From a virus: 64,000 bases of DNA. Each line of letters starts with the position of its first letter. Within the stretch, counting starts at the first letter, position 1. Of this stretch, positions 1-8,155 are shown in pieces. The notes under the pieces are model-generated. The model made no database searches, was not told the origin of the DNA, and was given only the letters and a program-made list of their open reading frames with translations. A program made the translations under genes and the position numbers. Location: the IMG/VR virus record IMGVR_UViG_3300032116_000106, positions 1 through 64,000 of that record. One strand, written 5' to 3'.

Positions 1-1115
1 ACCCAAGCACCATTTACATACTCTTCACCCACAGTTGTTGACCATTGGTCAGTTGTTAATGCATTTGCTTGTAACATATCTAAAATTTCTAAATCGATTT
101 CTAATGAAATGTATTCAGATAACATAGAAGTTAATTCAGCTTCAGCATCAATTGAGTGGTAAGCGTTTAAGTCTTGTGCCAATTCTGGAGTCCATACTGC
201 TTTCAACTTACGAGTCTTAGCAACGATAGATTCACTCTTTAATTCCAAATCAACTTCTGGAATGTTCAAGTTAGTTCCACCATCTGGTCCACCTGTGATA
301 GGATTTCTGTCTTCAAAATCACCTCTATCATAAGCAACAGGTTGTTCTTGGAATTTAACTGTTGTTAATGTAGTATCATGTGCTCCTGAAGCAAATAAAA
401 TAATGTTATCTCCAGCATAATCATGCTTTGCGAAAGCAGGATATAATTGATTAACATTAGTATCAGTTACAGAAATTAATTTAACTGCTTCAACATCAAC
501 GTTAGTTAAAGCTGATGCAGCGATAGTGATTTTCTTAAATACGTTAGGAGTAGCAGCAATTGAAGCAGATAAAGAGTTATCAAACCCAAAATCAGCCCAT
601 GATGCAGTAGTAAACGTAGCAGCTACACTTGATGCAGATGAAGTTCCTGGTAAGCTATATCCGTATTGACCTTCGCCATACAAACCACCAGATGCTGCAT
701 CAGTTCTACCGAACTTAGCACCAGTTCCACCATATAAAGAATCAGTAGTAGCTTTACCAGATTTTGCAGTACCATATTTGAAATCCATAAAGAAAATCAA
801 ACCTGAAGGTAAGTTCATTGGTTGAACTGAAACGAATTCTTTCGCTGCAATCTCACCAAAGATTCTTCTTACTAACGGTAAAGCCACACCACTCCACTCT
901 TCAGAGCCTGCGTTTGCACTTGTAGCAGTAGCTTCACTTAATAATTGTTGTGCTTGGTTTTCTAAAAGCACTGCCATTGAATGTTGGTCTCTATCCTTTA
1001 AGCCTTCTAACAAACCGGTTTTCTCCCATTTTGTTCTTAGACCTCTTGTTTGCTCCAACATCACGGCCTGAGGATTTTTCGCCTCTAATAATGATTTAAC
1101 ATTAAAATTTGCCAT
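1..1115 (-). CDS. 23: Major capsid protein, T4 gp23-like (C-terminus beyond window)
   Basis: This is the T4-type HK97-fold major capsid protein that forms the hexamers of the head. The frame is open from the ATG at 1115 to the window edge, giving 371 visible residues, so the C-terminus lies outside. The segment VRRIFGEIAAKEF followed by VSVQPMNLPSG (about residues 81-105) matches the conserved gp23 region that in T4 reads VRRAIPNLIAFDI then CGVQPMNSPTG. Residues 59-61 (LSE, then ATAT) fit the gp21 protease consensus [L/I]xE and fall close to the T4 processing site at Glu65, so an N-terminal propeptide of about 61 residues is expected. The gene follows the scaffold gene by 37 bp. The leader is A-rich with no Shine-Dalgarno sequence. 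Confidence 0.96.
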   Translation of the reverse strand, partial: MANFNVKSLLEAKNPQAVMLEQTRGLRTKWEKTGLLEGLKDRDQHSMAVLLENQAQQLLSEATATSANAGSEEWSGVALPLVRRIFGEIAAKEFVSVQPMNLPSGLIFFMDFKYGTAKSGKATTDSLYGGTGAKFGRTDAASGGLYGEGQYGYSLPGTSSASSVAATFTTASWADFGFDNSLSASIAATPNVFKKITIAASALTNVDVEAVKLISVTDTNVNQLYPAFAKHDYAGDNIILFASGAHDTTLTTVKFQEQPVAYDRGDFEDRNPITGGPDGGTNLNIPEVDLELKSESIVAKTRKLKAVWTPELAQDLNAYHSIDAEAELTSMLSEYISLEIDLEILDMLQANALTTDQWSTTVGEEYVNGAW

Positions 1116-1152
1116 TTTGTTTTTTATTTTTTAATTAATTTTTAATTACCAA

Positions 1153-2214
1153 TTATTTGATAATACCAGCTAATTTTTTAAATCTGTCTGCTGCAGAATT
1201 ATCTTCAGCGATAATTTGTTTTGCAGGTGCAGTAGATTGTGCTGGCTTTGATGCGTAACTTTCAGTAAGTTTAGTTGTAGTTTTTCTAGTTGCAGTTGAA
1301 CCAATTTTAAATGATTCTGCAATTGTAGTGTAAACTAATTTCACTTCTCTTACATTCTTTGTTCTGTCTAAAGTTTCAACAACCTTAGTCTTTTGTTCGT
1401 TTGTTAAGTTATATCCTCTGAACAATTTGTTCACATATAATAACTTAGCGTTTAGAAGATTTACTTCGTTGATAGTTTTCTTCAAAGAAGAGATTACTTT
1501 GTACGCTTCACCTAATTCAGCTTCTTTTGCAGCTAATTCAGCAGAATGGTCTTCACCATCTTCTTCTTCAGTTACAGGAGCTTCCTCTTCAGCTTCATCT
1601 CCGTATCCCATTTCTCTTAAGATTTCATCTAAATCGATTTCCTCTTCTTCTTCAACTGGTGCTTCTACTTCAGCTTCTTCTGCTGCCGCTGGAGCCTCTT
1701 CTTCGTGCTCTTCTTCAGCAACAGGAGCTTCTTCATCAGCTTCTGCTTCCAATTCTTTGATGATTTCTTCGATGTCTAATTCATCTTCATCACCTTCTTC
1801 TTCGTTCATTGCTGAACCAGGAGTTGCCCCTGTTACGTCTTCTTCTTCTTCTTCACCTTCGGTGATACCTGCTACCTTTTCAGCGTTTTCATCTTCTGAA
1901 CCAACTTCTGCAGAAATTTTATCAACATCTGCTGCCGATAAATCATCTGTTTGTGCTGCTGAAGTGAAAACCGCTGCTGCTGGCATTTTAGTACCATCGC
2001 CTGTTCCGATTTCTGAAGATACTGCGTTCTCTTGAGTCATTTCTTCTTCTTCTTTCTCTTCTTCGCCTTCTAATTCTTCTTGTAATTTTCTAGAAAGCAT
2101 AGATTGAAGTTTAGGAGTGAATGCTTCTTCAAGAGCGATTTTTGCATTAGCTAAAGCAGTTTCTCTAACGGCCTTTGCGTCTGCAATTGCTTCTTTTAAC
2201 AATTTGCTATTCAT
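1153..2214 (-). CDS. 22: Prohead core scaffold protein, T4 gp22-like
   Basis: This is probably the main scaffold of the prohead core, around which gp23 assembles and which gp21 then degrades. It has 353 residues (T4 gp22 has 269). The N-terminal helix-rich segment is followed by a very acidic low-complexity middle (about residues 47-230, runs of Glu/Asp/Ala). A coiled-coil-like region (about 230-305) follows, and the C-terminus reads AADRFKKLAGIIK, like the end of other gp22 proteins (T4 ends VYAKVASRF). The assignment rests on position directly upstream of gp23, composition and C-terminus, not on strong sequence identity. An early LLKE motif fits the gp21 cleavage rule. Confidence 0.8.
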   Translation of the reverse strand: MNSKLLKEAIADAKAVRETALANAKIALEEAFTPKLQSMLSRKLQEELEGEEEKEEEEMTQENAVSSEIGTGDGTKMPAAAVFTSAAQTDDLSAADVDKISAEVGSEDENAEKVAGITEGEEEEEDVTGATPGSAMNEEEGDEDELDIEEIIKELEAEADEEAPVAEEEHEEEAPAAAEEAEVEAPVEEEEEIDLDEILREMGYGDEAEEEAPVTEEEDGEDHSAELAAKEAELGEAYKVISSLKKTINEVNLLNAKLLYVNKLFRGYNLTNEQKTKVVETLDRTKNVREVKLVYTTIAESFKIGSTATRKTTTKLTESYASKPAQSTAPAKQIIAEDNSAADRFKKLAGIIK

Positions 2215-2281
2215 CTTAAATTTGTGAATTTGCTTGGACTAATGAAAGTGTGTCCAAATGATATTACTTGATTATAGGGTG

Positions 2282-2306
2282 ACCTCATATAAAAAAGTGA
2301 TGAGGT
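2282..2306 (-). promoter_or_regulatory. Hairpin in the leader of the scaffold gene
   Basis: A perfect 7-bp inverted repeat ACCTCAT/ATGAGGT (2282-2288 and 2300-2306) encloses an 11-nt loop. It lies about 70 nt upstream of the gp22 start and downstream of the ATATTTAT motif, so it would be in the 5' untranslated RNA. No U-tract follows on the minus strand, so a leader structure is more likely than a terminator. Confidence 0.4.
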
Positions 2307-2322
2307 ATTCGAATCAATTATA

Positions 2323-2330
2323 TATAAATA
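2323..2330 (-). promoter_or_regulatory. Candidate late promoter motif (TATTTATA) upstream of gp22
   Basis: The minus strand reads TTATATTTATATAT here, about 108 nt upstream of the gp22 ATG. It is one of nine copies of the ATATTTAT core found just upstream of late-type genes in this window. A promoter role is inferred from recurrence and position. Confidence 0.4.
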
Positions 2331-2360
2331 TAATAAAACTTTGGAAAAAACAAATTTAAA

Positions 2361-2579
2361 TTAAAAATTATTTAAATATTTATTTTTTTTAATTGCTTTT
2401 TCTTTTTCCAATCTTTTTCGAACTGAGGGTTTTAAGTATTCTGCCCTATCTCTTAATTCTTTTACTATCCCTAATTTAAAGGATTTATTTTTGAAAAGTT
2501 TTAATGCTCTTTCAAAATTTTTTTGTTGTTCATCTGAACTAGAACCTCTTGCTATTTTAATTTCAATTCTTACTGGCAT
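2361..2579 (-). CDS. rpsU: Phage-encoded small ribosomal subunit protein bS21
   Basis: This is a 72-residue homologue of bacterial ribosomal protein S21 (E. coli 71 aa). It aligns over the whole family core: the FERALKLFKNKSFKLGIVKE part matches the E. coli [20 protein letters not shown] region, and REDR/EYLKPSVRKRLEKEKAI-type sequence matches [20 protein letters not shown]. bS21 binds near the 3' end of 16S rRNA on the platform of the small subunit and affects start-site choice. The phage copy could replace host bS21 on ribosomes during late infection. It lies 1 nt from the gp21 gene, inside the head operon, so it should be expressed with structural proteins. Viral bS21 genes are known from environmental phages; the placement between protease and scaffold genes is notable. 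Confidence 0.9.
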   Translation of the reverse strand: MPVRIEIKIARGSSSDEQQKNFERALKLFKNKSFKLGIVKELRDRAEYLKPSVRKRLEKEKAIKKNKYLNNF

Positions 2580-2580
2580 A

Positions 2581-3180
2581 CTAACCCAACTCTTCTATTA
2601 TTTCTCTTATTAAATGTTGAGACTTACACCATTCGCCACAAACATCAGTTCCTATTCCTTCATTTAGTTGAACTTTAACTGATTCGTTTAGTGATTCCAT
2701 AAATGCACCTTGTGTAGATGGGTTGGATACAAAATCCCATCCTATTAATTCAAAATCTTCTCCAACTTTTACTTTGTTTCCTCCCATAGATTCTACTGAA
2801 CCCATTCCTCTTGATGATATACCTAAACGAATACCCGCTCTTAAAAGTTCTTTAAGGATGTTTCCAGATGGGGTTGGTAGTATTTCTACTACACCTACTA
2901 CATCATCACCATTCCAAGAACACTCTCTAATGTTATGTGATACATTTTTAAGAGATACAACTGAGGATTCAGGATGGTCTAATTCCCCTAACGCTCTTTT
3001 TTCAGTAATTAATTGTTGGTATTTCTTTACTTCTCTTTCCAATATTTCTTTTGGATACACTCTACCATTTTGGTTCTGAGCATCGGCTCTTTGTAATACA
3101 CCTTTAACCAAAACTACTCCATTTTCGTCTTCGTTAATCTTTCCCTCAAATAAGTGTGTTTCTATTAAAAGTGATTTCAT
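2581..3180 (-). CDS. 21: Prohead core protease, T4 gp21-like (peptidase S77 family)
   Basis: This is the serine protease of the prohead core that digests the scaffold and trims capsid proteins before packaging. It has 199 residues (T4 gp21 has 212). Conserved blocks are NGRVYPKEILEREVKKY (38-54), GELDHP with the predicted catalytic His69, and GISSRGMGS with the predicted catalytic Ser122 or Ser123. These correspond to NKRLYPKRILEKAVKDY, GELNHP and GVSSRGLGS in T4. Its N-terminus contains LIE, LFE and INE, which fit its own cleavage consensus and may be autoprocessing sites. It is followed immediately by the bS21 gene. The start was chosen because no upstream in-frame ATG fits the 10-bp gap to the neighbour. 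Confidence 0.94.
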   Translation of the reverse strand: MKSLLIETHLFEGKINEDENGVVLVKGVLQRADAQNQNGRVYPKEILEREVKKYQQLITEKRALGELDHPESSVVSLKNVSHNIRECSWNGDDVVGVVEILPTPSGNILKELLRAGIRLGISSRGMGSVESMGGNKVKVGEDFELIGWDFVSNPSTQGAFMESLNESVKVQLNEGIGTDVCGEWCKSQHLIREIIEELG

Positions 3181-3190
3181 TCGTTTTGAT

Positions 3191-3991
3191 TTATTTTAAT
3201 AATCCAATTGCCATATCCTTAACTTCTCTTTCTGCTCCGGCTGCATATTTCTTATTACAAATTGCAATCGTATTTCCAGGTACAGGAATCATATACATCG
3301 GAATCATTTCGGTTACGAAAGTATATTTAATACCAGCTTTTTTTAATTCAGCTCCAACTCCCATAAATGAAGATGCTGCGGTTGCCGCTGCTTCAACTTT
3401 ATCTAAATCTGCATCATATTTTCCTTCTGCAATTGTTCCTTCGTTTGGATATGCTTTATCAACTGCATTAAAGAATTCTTTCTTTTTTTCATCTGAATCT
3501 AATTCAGCAGGTGAATTGATTCCAAATTTATCCATCACACCTTTGAAAACCTTTTGGTATTGAGTCATTTCTTCCTCAGTCATTTCCATTTTGGTTCTCA
3601 ATTTATTTACAGATGCCGCCAAATTCATTTTATCTAATCCGATTGCATCAATAACTCTAGCTATAATTTGTAATTTTTGTTGGTTGTTCATCTTAACACC
3701 TTGCATCTTATCAGTTGCCTGGTCTAATTTTGATGCTACCGATGTTGGAATGTTAGCAGTATTCACATCAGATGCTGCTTCTTTATGAATTTCTTTTAAT
3801 CTTTCAGATACCCCACTCCACGCTTTTTCAACTTTATTAAAAAAGTCTTTCTTTTCATCATCGGATTTGAAATCAGCGGGTGAATCTACACCATGCTTTT
3901 TAAGCATTGACTGGAAAAAGGATTGATAATCTTTTTCTTCTTGAAGAACTTCACCAACTAATGCTTTTAATTGTTCCTTAGTTATTTTCAT
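3191..3991 (-). CDS. Putative prohead core or internal head protein with a duplicated helical repeat
   Basis: A 266-residue protein of unknown function. It contains two copies of a roughly 37-residue unit. The first is at about residues 22-58 (FFQSMLKKHGVDSPADFKSD...FFNKVEKAW). The second is at about 144-180 (VFKGVMDKFGINSPAELDSD...FFNAVDKAY). The C-terminal third is hydrophobic and rich in Ala, Met and Ile. It occupies the interval between gp20 and gp21 where T4 has the small core genes 67 and 68, so a core or internal head role is likely by position. The N-terminus (MKITKEQLKALVGEVLQE) ends in LQE, which fits gp21 processing and recalls the T4 capsid-targeting peptides. Function is inferred from context only. 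Confidence 0.55.
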   Translation of the reverse strand: MKITKEQLKALVGEVLQEEKDYQSFFQSMLKKHGVDSPADFKSDDEKKDFFNKVEKAWSGVSERLKEIHKEAASDVNTANIPTSVASKLDQATDKMQGVKMNNQQKLQIIARVIDAIGLDKMNLAASVNKLRTKMEMTEEEMTQYQKVFKGVMDKFGINSPAELDSDEKKKEFFNAVDKAYPNEGTIAEGKYDADLDKVEAAATAASSFMGVGAELKKAGIKYTFVTEMIPMYMIPVPGNTIAICNKKYAAGAEREVKDMAIGLLK

Positions 3992-3996
3992 ACAAA

Positions 3997-4449
3997 TTAC
4001 TTTTTAAGATAGGTCACATTTTTACCAATTTTCGATAACCTCTCTCTTATTCTATAAATATGGTGATTAGTTCTTTTCCAAAAATTTTCACCTTTCATAG
4101 CATTTTCTTTTTTAATCTTACCATACCATTCTAAAAATTTTTCAATTTCGTCCAATTTTCGGCGAGTTTCTCTAATACCTAATCCTATTTTTTGGTTAGG
4201 TGTAAGAGTATTATCTAATCTTAATTTATGGAATCGATTTTCAGTAAGAGATGAATAACCAGTCAATGCGGCCATTCTTTTTACATAATCAGATGTATGT
4301 TTGCCATCTTTAGCAAATGCACGAGGAGTATCATATCCCGCAACATCACCTGTCGTTGTTACTTCTTTTTTTAACTCTTCCTCTTCTTCTTTTAATTCGG
4401 AAAGTATTTCTTTAATCTTATTTTTTAACGCTTCTAGCTGATTTGACAT
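3997..4449 (-). CDS. Putative prohead core or head protein (position of T4 genes 67/68)
   Basis: 150 residues, highly charged. Residues 1-30 are a strongly acidic and basic coiled-coil-like helix. A TTTGDVAGYDTPRAFAKDG segment (about 31-49) follows, then a basic helical C-terminal half. It starts 32 bp inside the end of the preceding gene and lies 5 bp before the next, so expression is tightly coupled to the head operon. I do not recognise the family. Its placement between portal and protease genes suggests a role in core assembly or a head-internal protein. Confidence 0.5.
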   Translation of the reverse strand: MSNQLEALKNKIKEILSELKEEEEELKKEVTTTGDVAGYDTPRAFAKDGKHTSDYVKRMAALTGYSSLTENRFHKLRLDNTLTPNQKIGLGIRETRRKLDEIEKFLEWYGKIKKENAMKGENFWKRTNHHIYRIRERLSKIGKNVTYLKK

Positions 4450-5296
4450 TTCTAATTTCCTTTAGTAATTCGTATGTAAGCATTAAAACTGAAACTTGTT
4501 TCTCACTATTTTCTTTCAAAAAGTTATCAGATTTAAATAACTTAACCATTTCCGTTATTTTAATTTTAGTTACTTTATCGGTAATGTCTTTGGATTCCGA
4601 AATCAAAGAAGTTAATACCTTCTTTGCCTCTTCACTAATAAATTTGGAGAATGTGGAAGTATTAGAAACATTATTAATAAATTCTCTTAAAAGACCTTTT
4701 TGAGAATCATCTAAATTTGAATATTTTGAGTTGAAATTTTCAATTAATAACTTATAAGTTAGTAATCTTAAATCTTCGGATTGTTTTTTAAACTCTTCGT
4801 ATAACTTATCCTGAGGTTTGTTTGAAAGTTTTTTAGTAGTAATGTGCTCTAAAATAGTATTGTTAGAATCGATAAAATCTCTAATTTCTACTTTTCTACC
4901 GTGTATTTTACTTTCAAATATTTTGTAAATGGAAGCCAATAACTTATAGTTTTGTAAATTAGATGAAAGGAACTTTTCTAACTCATAAGATTCCTTAATC
5001 GTTCTAATAAGATTATACTTCTCCTTTGCAAGTTTTGATTCATCTAATTTCTTTCTCTCTTCTACCACTTCTGATAAAAAGAGTTTAGCATCATCTGAAT
5101 TAGAGAATTTCTCTTTTGTTATCCAATTATATAATTTTAATTCTTTTGCTAACTCTCTTTTGGAATTAAAGAATTCTTTAATAATTTTTTCCGACAGGTT
5201 TTTATTTGTGTTGGATAACACCTCTTGTGTGATTTGTTTTACCAACAATTCAAATAAAATAGCTGTATTTTTAAACTTTGAGTGTTTAACTTTCAT
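4418..5296 (-). CDS. Putative head-assembly protein of unknown family
   Basis: 292 residues, rich in Lys, Glu, Leu and Ser, predicted to be almost wholly helical, with no signal peptide or membrane segment. It lies directly downstream of the portal gene in the slot of T4 core genes. Upstream of its ATG is a candidate late-promoter motif (5341-5348) and an 18-bp palindrome (5322-5339), so it may begin a transcription unit covering 4418 down to the capsid gene. I found no motif that assigns a biochemical function. Confidence 0.5.
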   Translation of the reverse strand: MKVKHSKFKNTAILFELLVKQITQEVLSNTNKNLSEKIIKEFFNSKRELAKELKLYNWITKEKFSNSDDAKLFLSEVVEERKKLDESKLAKEKYNLIRTIKESYELEKFLSSNLQNYKLLASIYKIFESKIHGRKVEIRDFIDSNNTILEHITTKKLSNKPQDKLYEEFKKQSEDLRLLTYKLLIENFNSKYSNLDDSQKGLLREFINNVSNTSTFSKFISEEAKKVLTSLISESKDITDKVTKIKITEMVKLFKSDNFLKENSEKQVSVLMLTYELLKEIRNVKSARSVKK

Positions 5297-5321
5297 TACA
5301 AACGTCTGTTTTACAATTATA

Positions 5322-5339
5322 TATGTAAATATTTACATA
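5322..5339. promoter_or_regulatory. 18-bp perfect palindrome in a late intergenic region
   Basis: The sequence TATGTAAATATTTACATA reads the same on both strands. It lies between the ATATTTAT motif (5341-5348) and the ATG at 5296. Its position just downstream of a candidate promoter suits an operator or an RNA hairpin. In such AT-rich DNA a chance origin cannot be excluded. Confidence 0.35.
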
Positions 5340-5340
5340 A

Positions 5341-5348
5341 TATAAATA
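5341..5348 (-). promoter_or_regulatory. Candidate late promoter motif (TATTTATA)
   Basis: The minus strand reads TTGATATTTATATTATG, about 45 nt upstream of the ATG at 5296. It shares the ATATTTAT core with eight other late-region sites in this window. Confidence 0.4.
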
Positions 5349-5374
5349 TCAAATAACTTAGGATTACTTAAAAT

Positions 5375-7282
5375 TTATATGTCTGTCAATATATTTTTAT
5401 CATCTAATAAAGAACCGCTATCATCATTTGATATATCGGTATCCTCATTAATCATCTTTTTACTATTATTTTTATCGTAACGTGATTGTATTTTTTTCCT
5501 AATTGTATCTTTTATAAACTTTTCCTTTTCAGATACATTTTTTAGTTTAGATACCAATCTTTCTTTTCGTGTTTCTCTTCCGAAGTTTCTCGTAATGTCA
5601 TCTTTACCCAATGGGTCTCTACCAAATGCATTATCATCAGTTCCTCTATCTCCAGCCTCTGCCGGTCTTCCACCTTTTTTACCATTCTCCGCACTTGTTT
5701 CAGCCTTATCCTTTATTACGGGTTCTCCCTCCTGCACCGGTTGTTCTTCTTGTTGAGGTTCTTCTTGTGGTTGTCCCGGTTGAGGTTGTTGTGGTTGAGC
5801 CTGTTCCTCTTCGTATGGATCAACTCCCTCATTTTCTATTTTGTTTAATCTATTCAAATCAAATGTATCAGTTACAACATCTTCTTTGTTTAAATCAATT
5901 TCTTCATCAGATAATTTGAATATGTTTTTATAAATCCAATCGTTAGAAATCATTTTTAAGGCCTTCATATCAGTTGCCAATCTAACTTTCTCCGTCCATA
6001 AGTTTATTTTCTCTTGCTCATAGATTGTAGATGGATTAGTTAATTCTAATTGGAAATCAACTACATCTCCCCCTTCAAATCCATTTGCAATAAGGTGAGC
6101 AATTGCAACTTGTGTTAATTCCGATACTACAACTCTTTGAATTCTCTCAATCGTTCTAGCAAATCGTATATCCTCCGCCGCCAAAGTTGCTTTACCATTT
6201 ATATCCTCTTCATATCCTAAGAACGCCTTTGGAACTTTTAAGGCTGCAAATAATTTTGCTTTTAAGTAATCTATATCTTCTATCGCAGAATAATTTAGAC
6301 CATTAAGGGTATCAATTTGAGTTCCACTATCTCCACCTCTCACCGGCATAAAAAAATCTTCGGTGATGTTCATCATATTATATTTAAGATTATAATCCCC
6401 CGTCTTCTGATCTTGGAATGGGGTTTTCTTAATCTTATTTATAATTTTTTGCATATAGTTATCTACCTCTTGCGGTGGTATATTACCTATATCGATTTTG
6501 AATATTCTTTTTTCAGGTGCTCTCATAATACGATGTATCATCATCGCATCTTCCATTAGGGTAATTTGTTTCCACAATCTTCTTGCATTCTCAATCATAG
6601 ATTTACCATAAGGTAAATAATTGGTATCGGAATACAAACGGAAATGAGCCATCTCATAGTTATCGTATTCCTTTTTACCTAAATAATCAGGATCGACTGT
6701 GAATTTAATACCCGCTTCATGTCTATTGATTCTAGATGGATCGTGTGGATTTTCGGTTCTCTGTGTATGATATACCGATTGTGGGAATACATTAACAACT
6801 CCCTCTCCCTCTACTATTTCCAAAGTTAAAAATTGGTCACCGTATTTTGCTAAGTTTCTAACCCACGGCCATAGATTAAATTCTATGTTCATTATATCAT
6901 AGAATAGATTATGTAAAACTTCCTTAACATTTTGGTTTGAAGTTTTAATAGTCAATACATCTCCAAATTCATTTTTAGTTGTTGATTCATCGGCGTATAT
7001 ATCTAATGCCGATGCTATAATCGGGTCTTGATCCATTGCATCGTAATCCAAAAACAACTCTCTTCTGATTGTTTGGTATGAGAGTTGAGATTGTAATGCA
7101 TTGTATTGGTAGCCAGTTTGTAGTTTATAGAATCTATCCTTAACCGTTTTTAGATTCGATAAAGCCTGACTATTTTCAGTATCAACAACTTTCGTTTTTC
7201 CATCTTCTCTTCTAACAATAACATTAGTAGAGAACAATTTTCTCATTCTTTCGAAAAACGAATTATTATTTTTTTCTGCCAT
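5375..7282 (-). CDS. 20: Portal vertex protein, T4 gp20-like
   Basis: This is the portal protein that forms the dodecameric DNA channel at one vertex and nucleates head assembly. It has 635 residues. The N-terminal 500 residues carry the gp20 core: an early FYKLQTGYQYNALQSQLS region, DPIIASALDIYADEST (about 84-99), FRLYSDTNYLPYGKSMIENA, an LMEDAMMIHRIMRAPEKRIF helix, GDYNLKYNMMNITEDFFMPV, and KAFLGYEEDINGKATLAAED near 360. The last 130 residues are a Pro/Gln/Glu-rich low-complexity extension followed by a charged tail. This makes it about 110 residues longer than T4 gp20 (524 aa). The gene follows the small cupin-like gene with a 1-bp gap. Confidence 0.95.
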   Translation of the reverse strand: MAEKNNNSFFERMRKLFSTNVIVRREDGKTKVVDTENSQALSNLKTVKDRFYKLQTGYQYNALQSQLSYQTIRRELFLDYDAMDQDPIIASALDIYADESTTKNEFGDVLTIKTSNQNVKEVLHNLFYDIMNIEFNLWPWVRNLAKYGDQFLTLEIVEGEGVVNVFPQSVYHTQRTENPHDPSRINRHEAGIKFTVDPDYLGKKEYDNYEMAHFRLYSDTNYLPYGKSMIENARRLWKQITLMEDAMMIHRIMRAPEKRIFKIDIGNIPPQEVDNYMQKIINKIKKTPFQDQKTGDYNLKYNMMNITEDFFMPVRGGDSGTQIDTLNGLNYSAIEDIDYLKAKLFAALKVPKAFLGYEEDINGKATLAAEDIRFARTIERIQRVVVSELTQVAIAHLIANGFEGGDVVDFQLELTNPSTIYEQEKINLWTEKVRLATDMKALKMISNDWIYKNIFKLSDEEIDLNKEDVVTDTFDLNRLNKIENEGVDPYEEEQAQPQQPQPGQPQEEPQQEEQPVQEGEPVIKDKAETSAENGKKGGRPAEAGDRGTDDNAFGRDPLGKDDITRNFGRETRKERLVSKLKNVSEKEKFIKDTIRKKIQSRYDKNNSKKMINEDTDISNDDSGSLLDDKNILTDI

Positions 7283-7283
7283 T

Positions 7284-7556
7284 TTATTTGTTTTCTATAA
7301 TTCTGATAATCAAATTACCATTTCCTTTAATTACTCTATGAAACTTATGATTTTTTATTTCAATTTGTTTCCCTTCTATCAAATCAATTGGTAATTCATT
7401 ATCTAATTGAATTTTCCAATTTTTTCCTCCTAAAACTAAAAGGGTTCTATCCCACTCATCCTGATGCCACAATAACTCCCTTTCATCTATATCTCCTTTA
7501 AATAACCTATATCTTTTGTTTTCGTTTATGAATACATCTATATACTTTTCCTCCAT
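7284..7556 (-). CDS. Small single-domain cupin-like protein
   Basis: 90 residues. LLWHQDEWDRTLLVLGGKNW (about 28-47), the turn-rich ELPIDLIEGKQIEIKN stretch and the KFHRVIKGNGNLIIRI ending fit a minimal cupin beta-barrel, with His72 in the usual second-motif position. Such tiny cupins occur next to structural genes in marine T4-like phages; their role is unknown. The gene sits between the portal gene (1-bp gap) and the ARHNC-motif gene (39-bp gap), so it is probably co-expressed with head genes. No catalytic function can be claimed. Confidence 0.55.
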   Translation of the reverse strand: MEEKYIDVFINENKRYRLFKGDIDERELLWHQDEWDRTLLVLGGKNWKIQLDNELPIDLIEGKQIEIKNHKFHRVIKGNGNLIIRIIENK

Positions 7557-7595
7557 ATCAAATCTATGAATAATTATTCAAATTTCCAACTATTC

Positions 7596-8144
7596 TTACC
7601 AATATCTATAAGCCGGTTCTGATAAACCCAACTGCTTAGCATACTTTGGTAGATTACACGCCCACCATCTTGCGGAGGTTTTATCCTTTTCGGTATCACA
7701 ATTGTGTCTCGCCGCAAAAGCCTTACTCGCTTCCAAATCGTTTATCTTCACTTTAAGACCGGTTGTATCTCCCCAAGCTACTTTCTTTACACTATCACCA
7801 TCTTTAACATAAACGTAGAACTTTTTAGGCCCACCTTTTTTAGGCTCATTTAATTCAACCTCTTTTCCCTGATGTTCAGCTTCTAAAATAGGAAAATCTA
7901 ACCATACTTCCTTACCTTCATAAATTCCCTTTTCACCTAAATCAGTTTCTTTTACAAACCACTTATCTTGTGCATTTTCTAAAACTAACTTATTCTCATT
8001 AAATAGTTCTCTTGCACTTCTAAACATTTCAAAATACTTAGTCGAACCGTATCTATAAATGGATTCGTGAATAGGAGTCCCCACTTTTTGGTGGTATCTT
8101 AACCCTTCATTTATTGTTTCTATATTTTCTGCTATAATTTTCAT
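7596..8144 (-). CDS. Conserved phage protein with C-terminal ARHNC motif, possible virion protein
   Basis: 182 residues from the ATG at 8144. The reading frame extends upstream to 8168, but MKIIAENIETINE is the better start because the upstream codons overlap the terminase stop and the ATATTTAT motif. The C-terminal half (about 105-165) reads KKFYVYVKDGDSVKKVAWGD then AFAARHNCD and ARWWACN. This is a Cys/Trp-rich module that I recall in many marine myovirus proteins of unknown function. The N-terminus contains IAE (residues 4-6) and INE (11-13), both of which fit gp21 processing sites, so it could be an internal head protein. Confidence 0.5.
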   Translation of the reverse strand: MKIIAENIETINEGLRYHQKVGTPIHESIYRYGSTKYFEMFRSARELFNENKLVLENAQDKWFVKETDLGEKGIYEGKEVWLDFPILEAEHQGKEVELNEPKKGGPKKFYVYVKDGDSVKKVAWGDTTGLKVKINDLEASKAFAARHNCDTEKDKTSARWWACNLPKYAKQLGLSEPAYRYW

Positions 8145-8147
8145 ACA

Positions 8148-8155
8148 TATAAATA
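8148..8155 (-). promoter_or_regulatory. ATATTTAT motif directly before the start codon at 8144
   Basis: The minus strand reads CTAATATTTATATGTATG, so only 3 nt separate the motif from the ATG. If this is a late promoter the transcript would be leaderless or nearly so. Otherwise it is a translation-initiation element. Confidence 0.35.

Noticed and set aside
1427-2035. Plus-strand Ser-rich open frame opposite the gp22 gene
   Set aside because: It is the antisense of the Glu/Ala-rich scaffold repeat (GAA/GCT codons give TTC/AGC), has biased composition and no initiation context.
5611-5919. Plus-strand open frame rich in His, Leu, Val and Pro
   Set aside because: Antisense of the Pro/Gln/Glu-rich portal tail; low-complexity shadow.
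7569-7580. 12-bp palindrome GAATAATTATTC
   Set aside because: Short and AT-rich; no promoter or repeat partner nearby.
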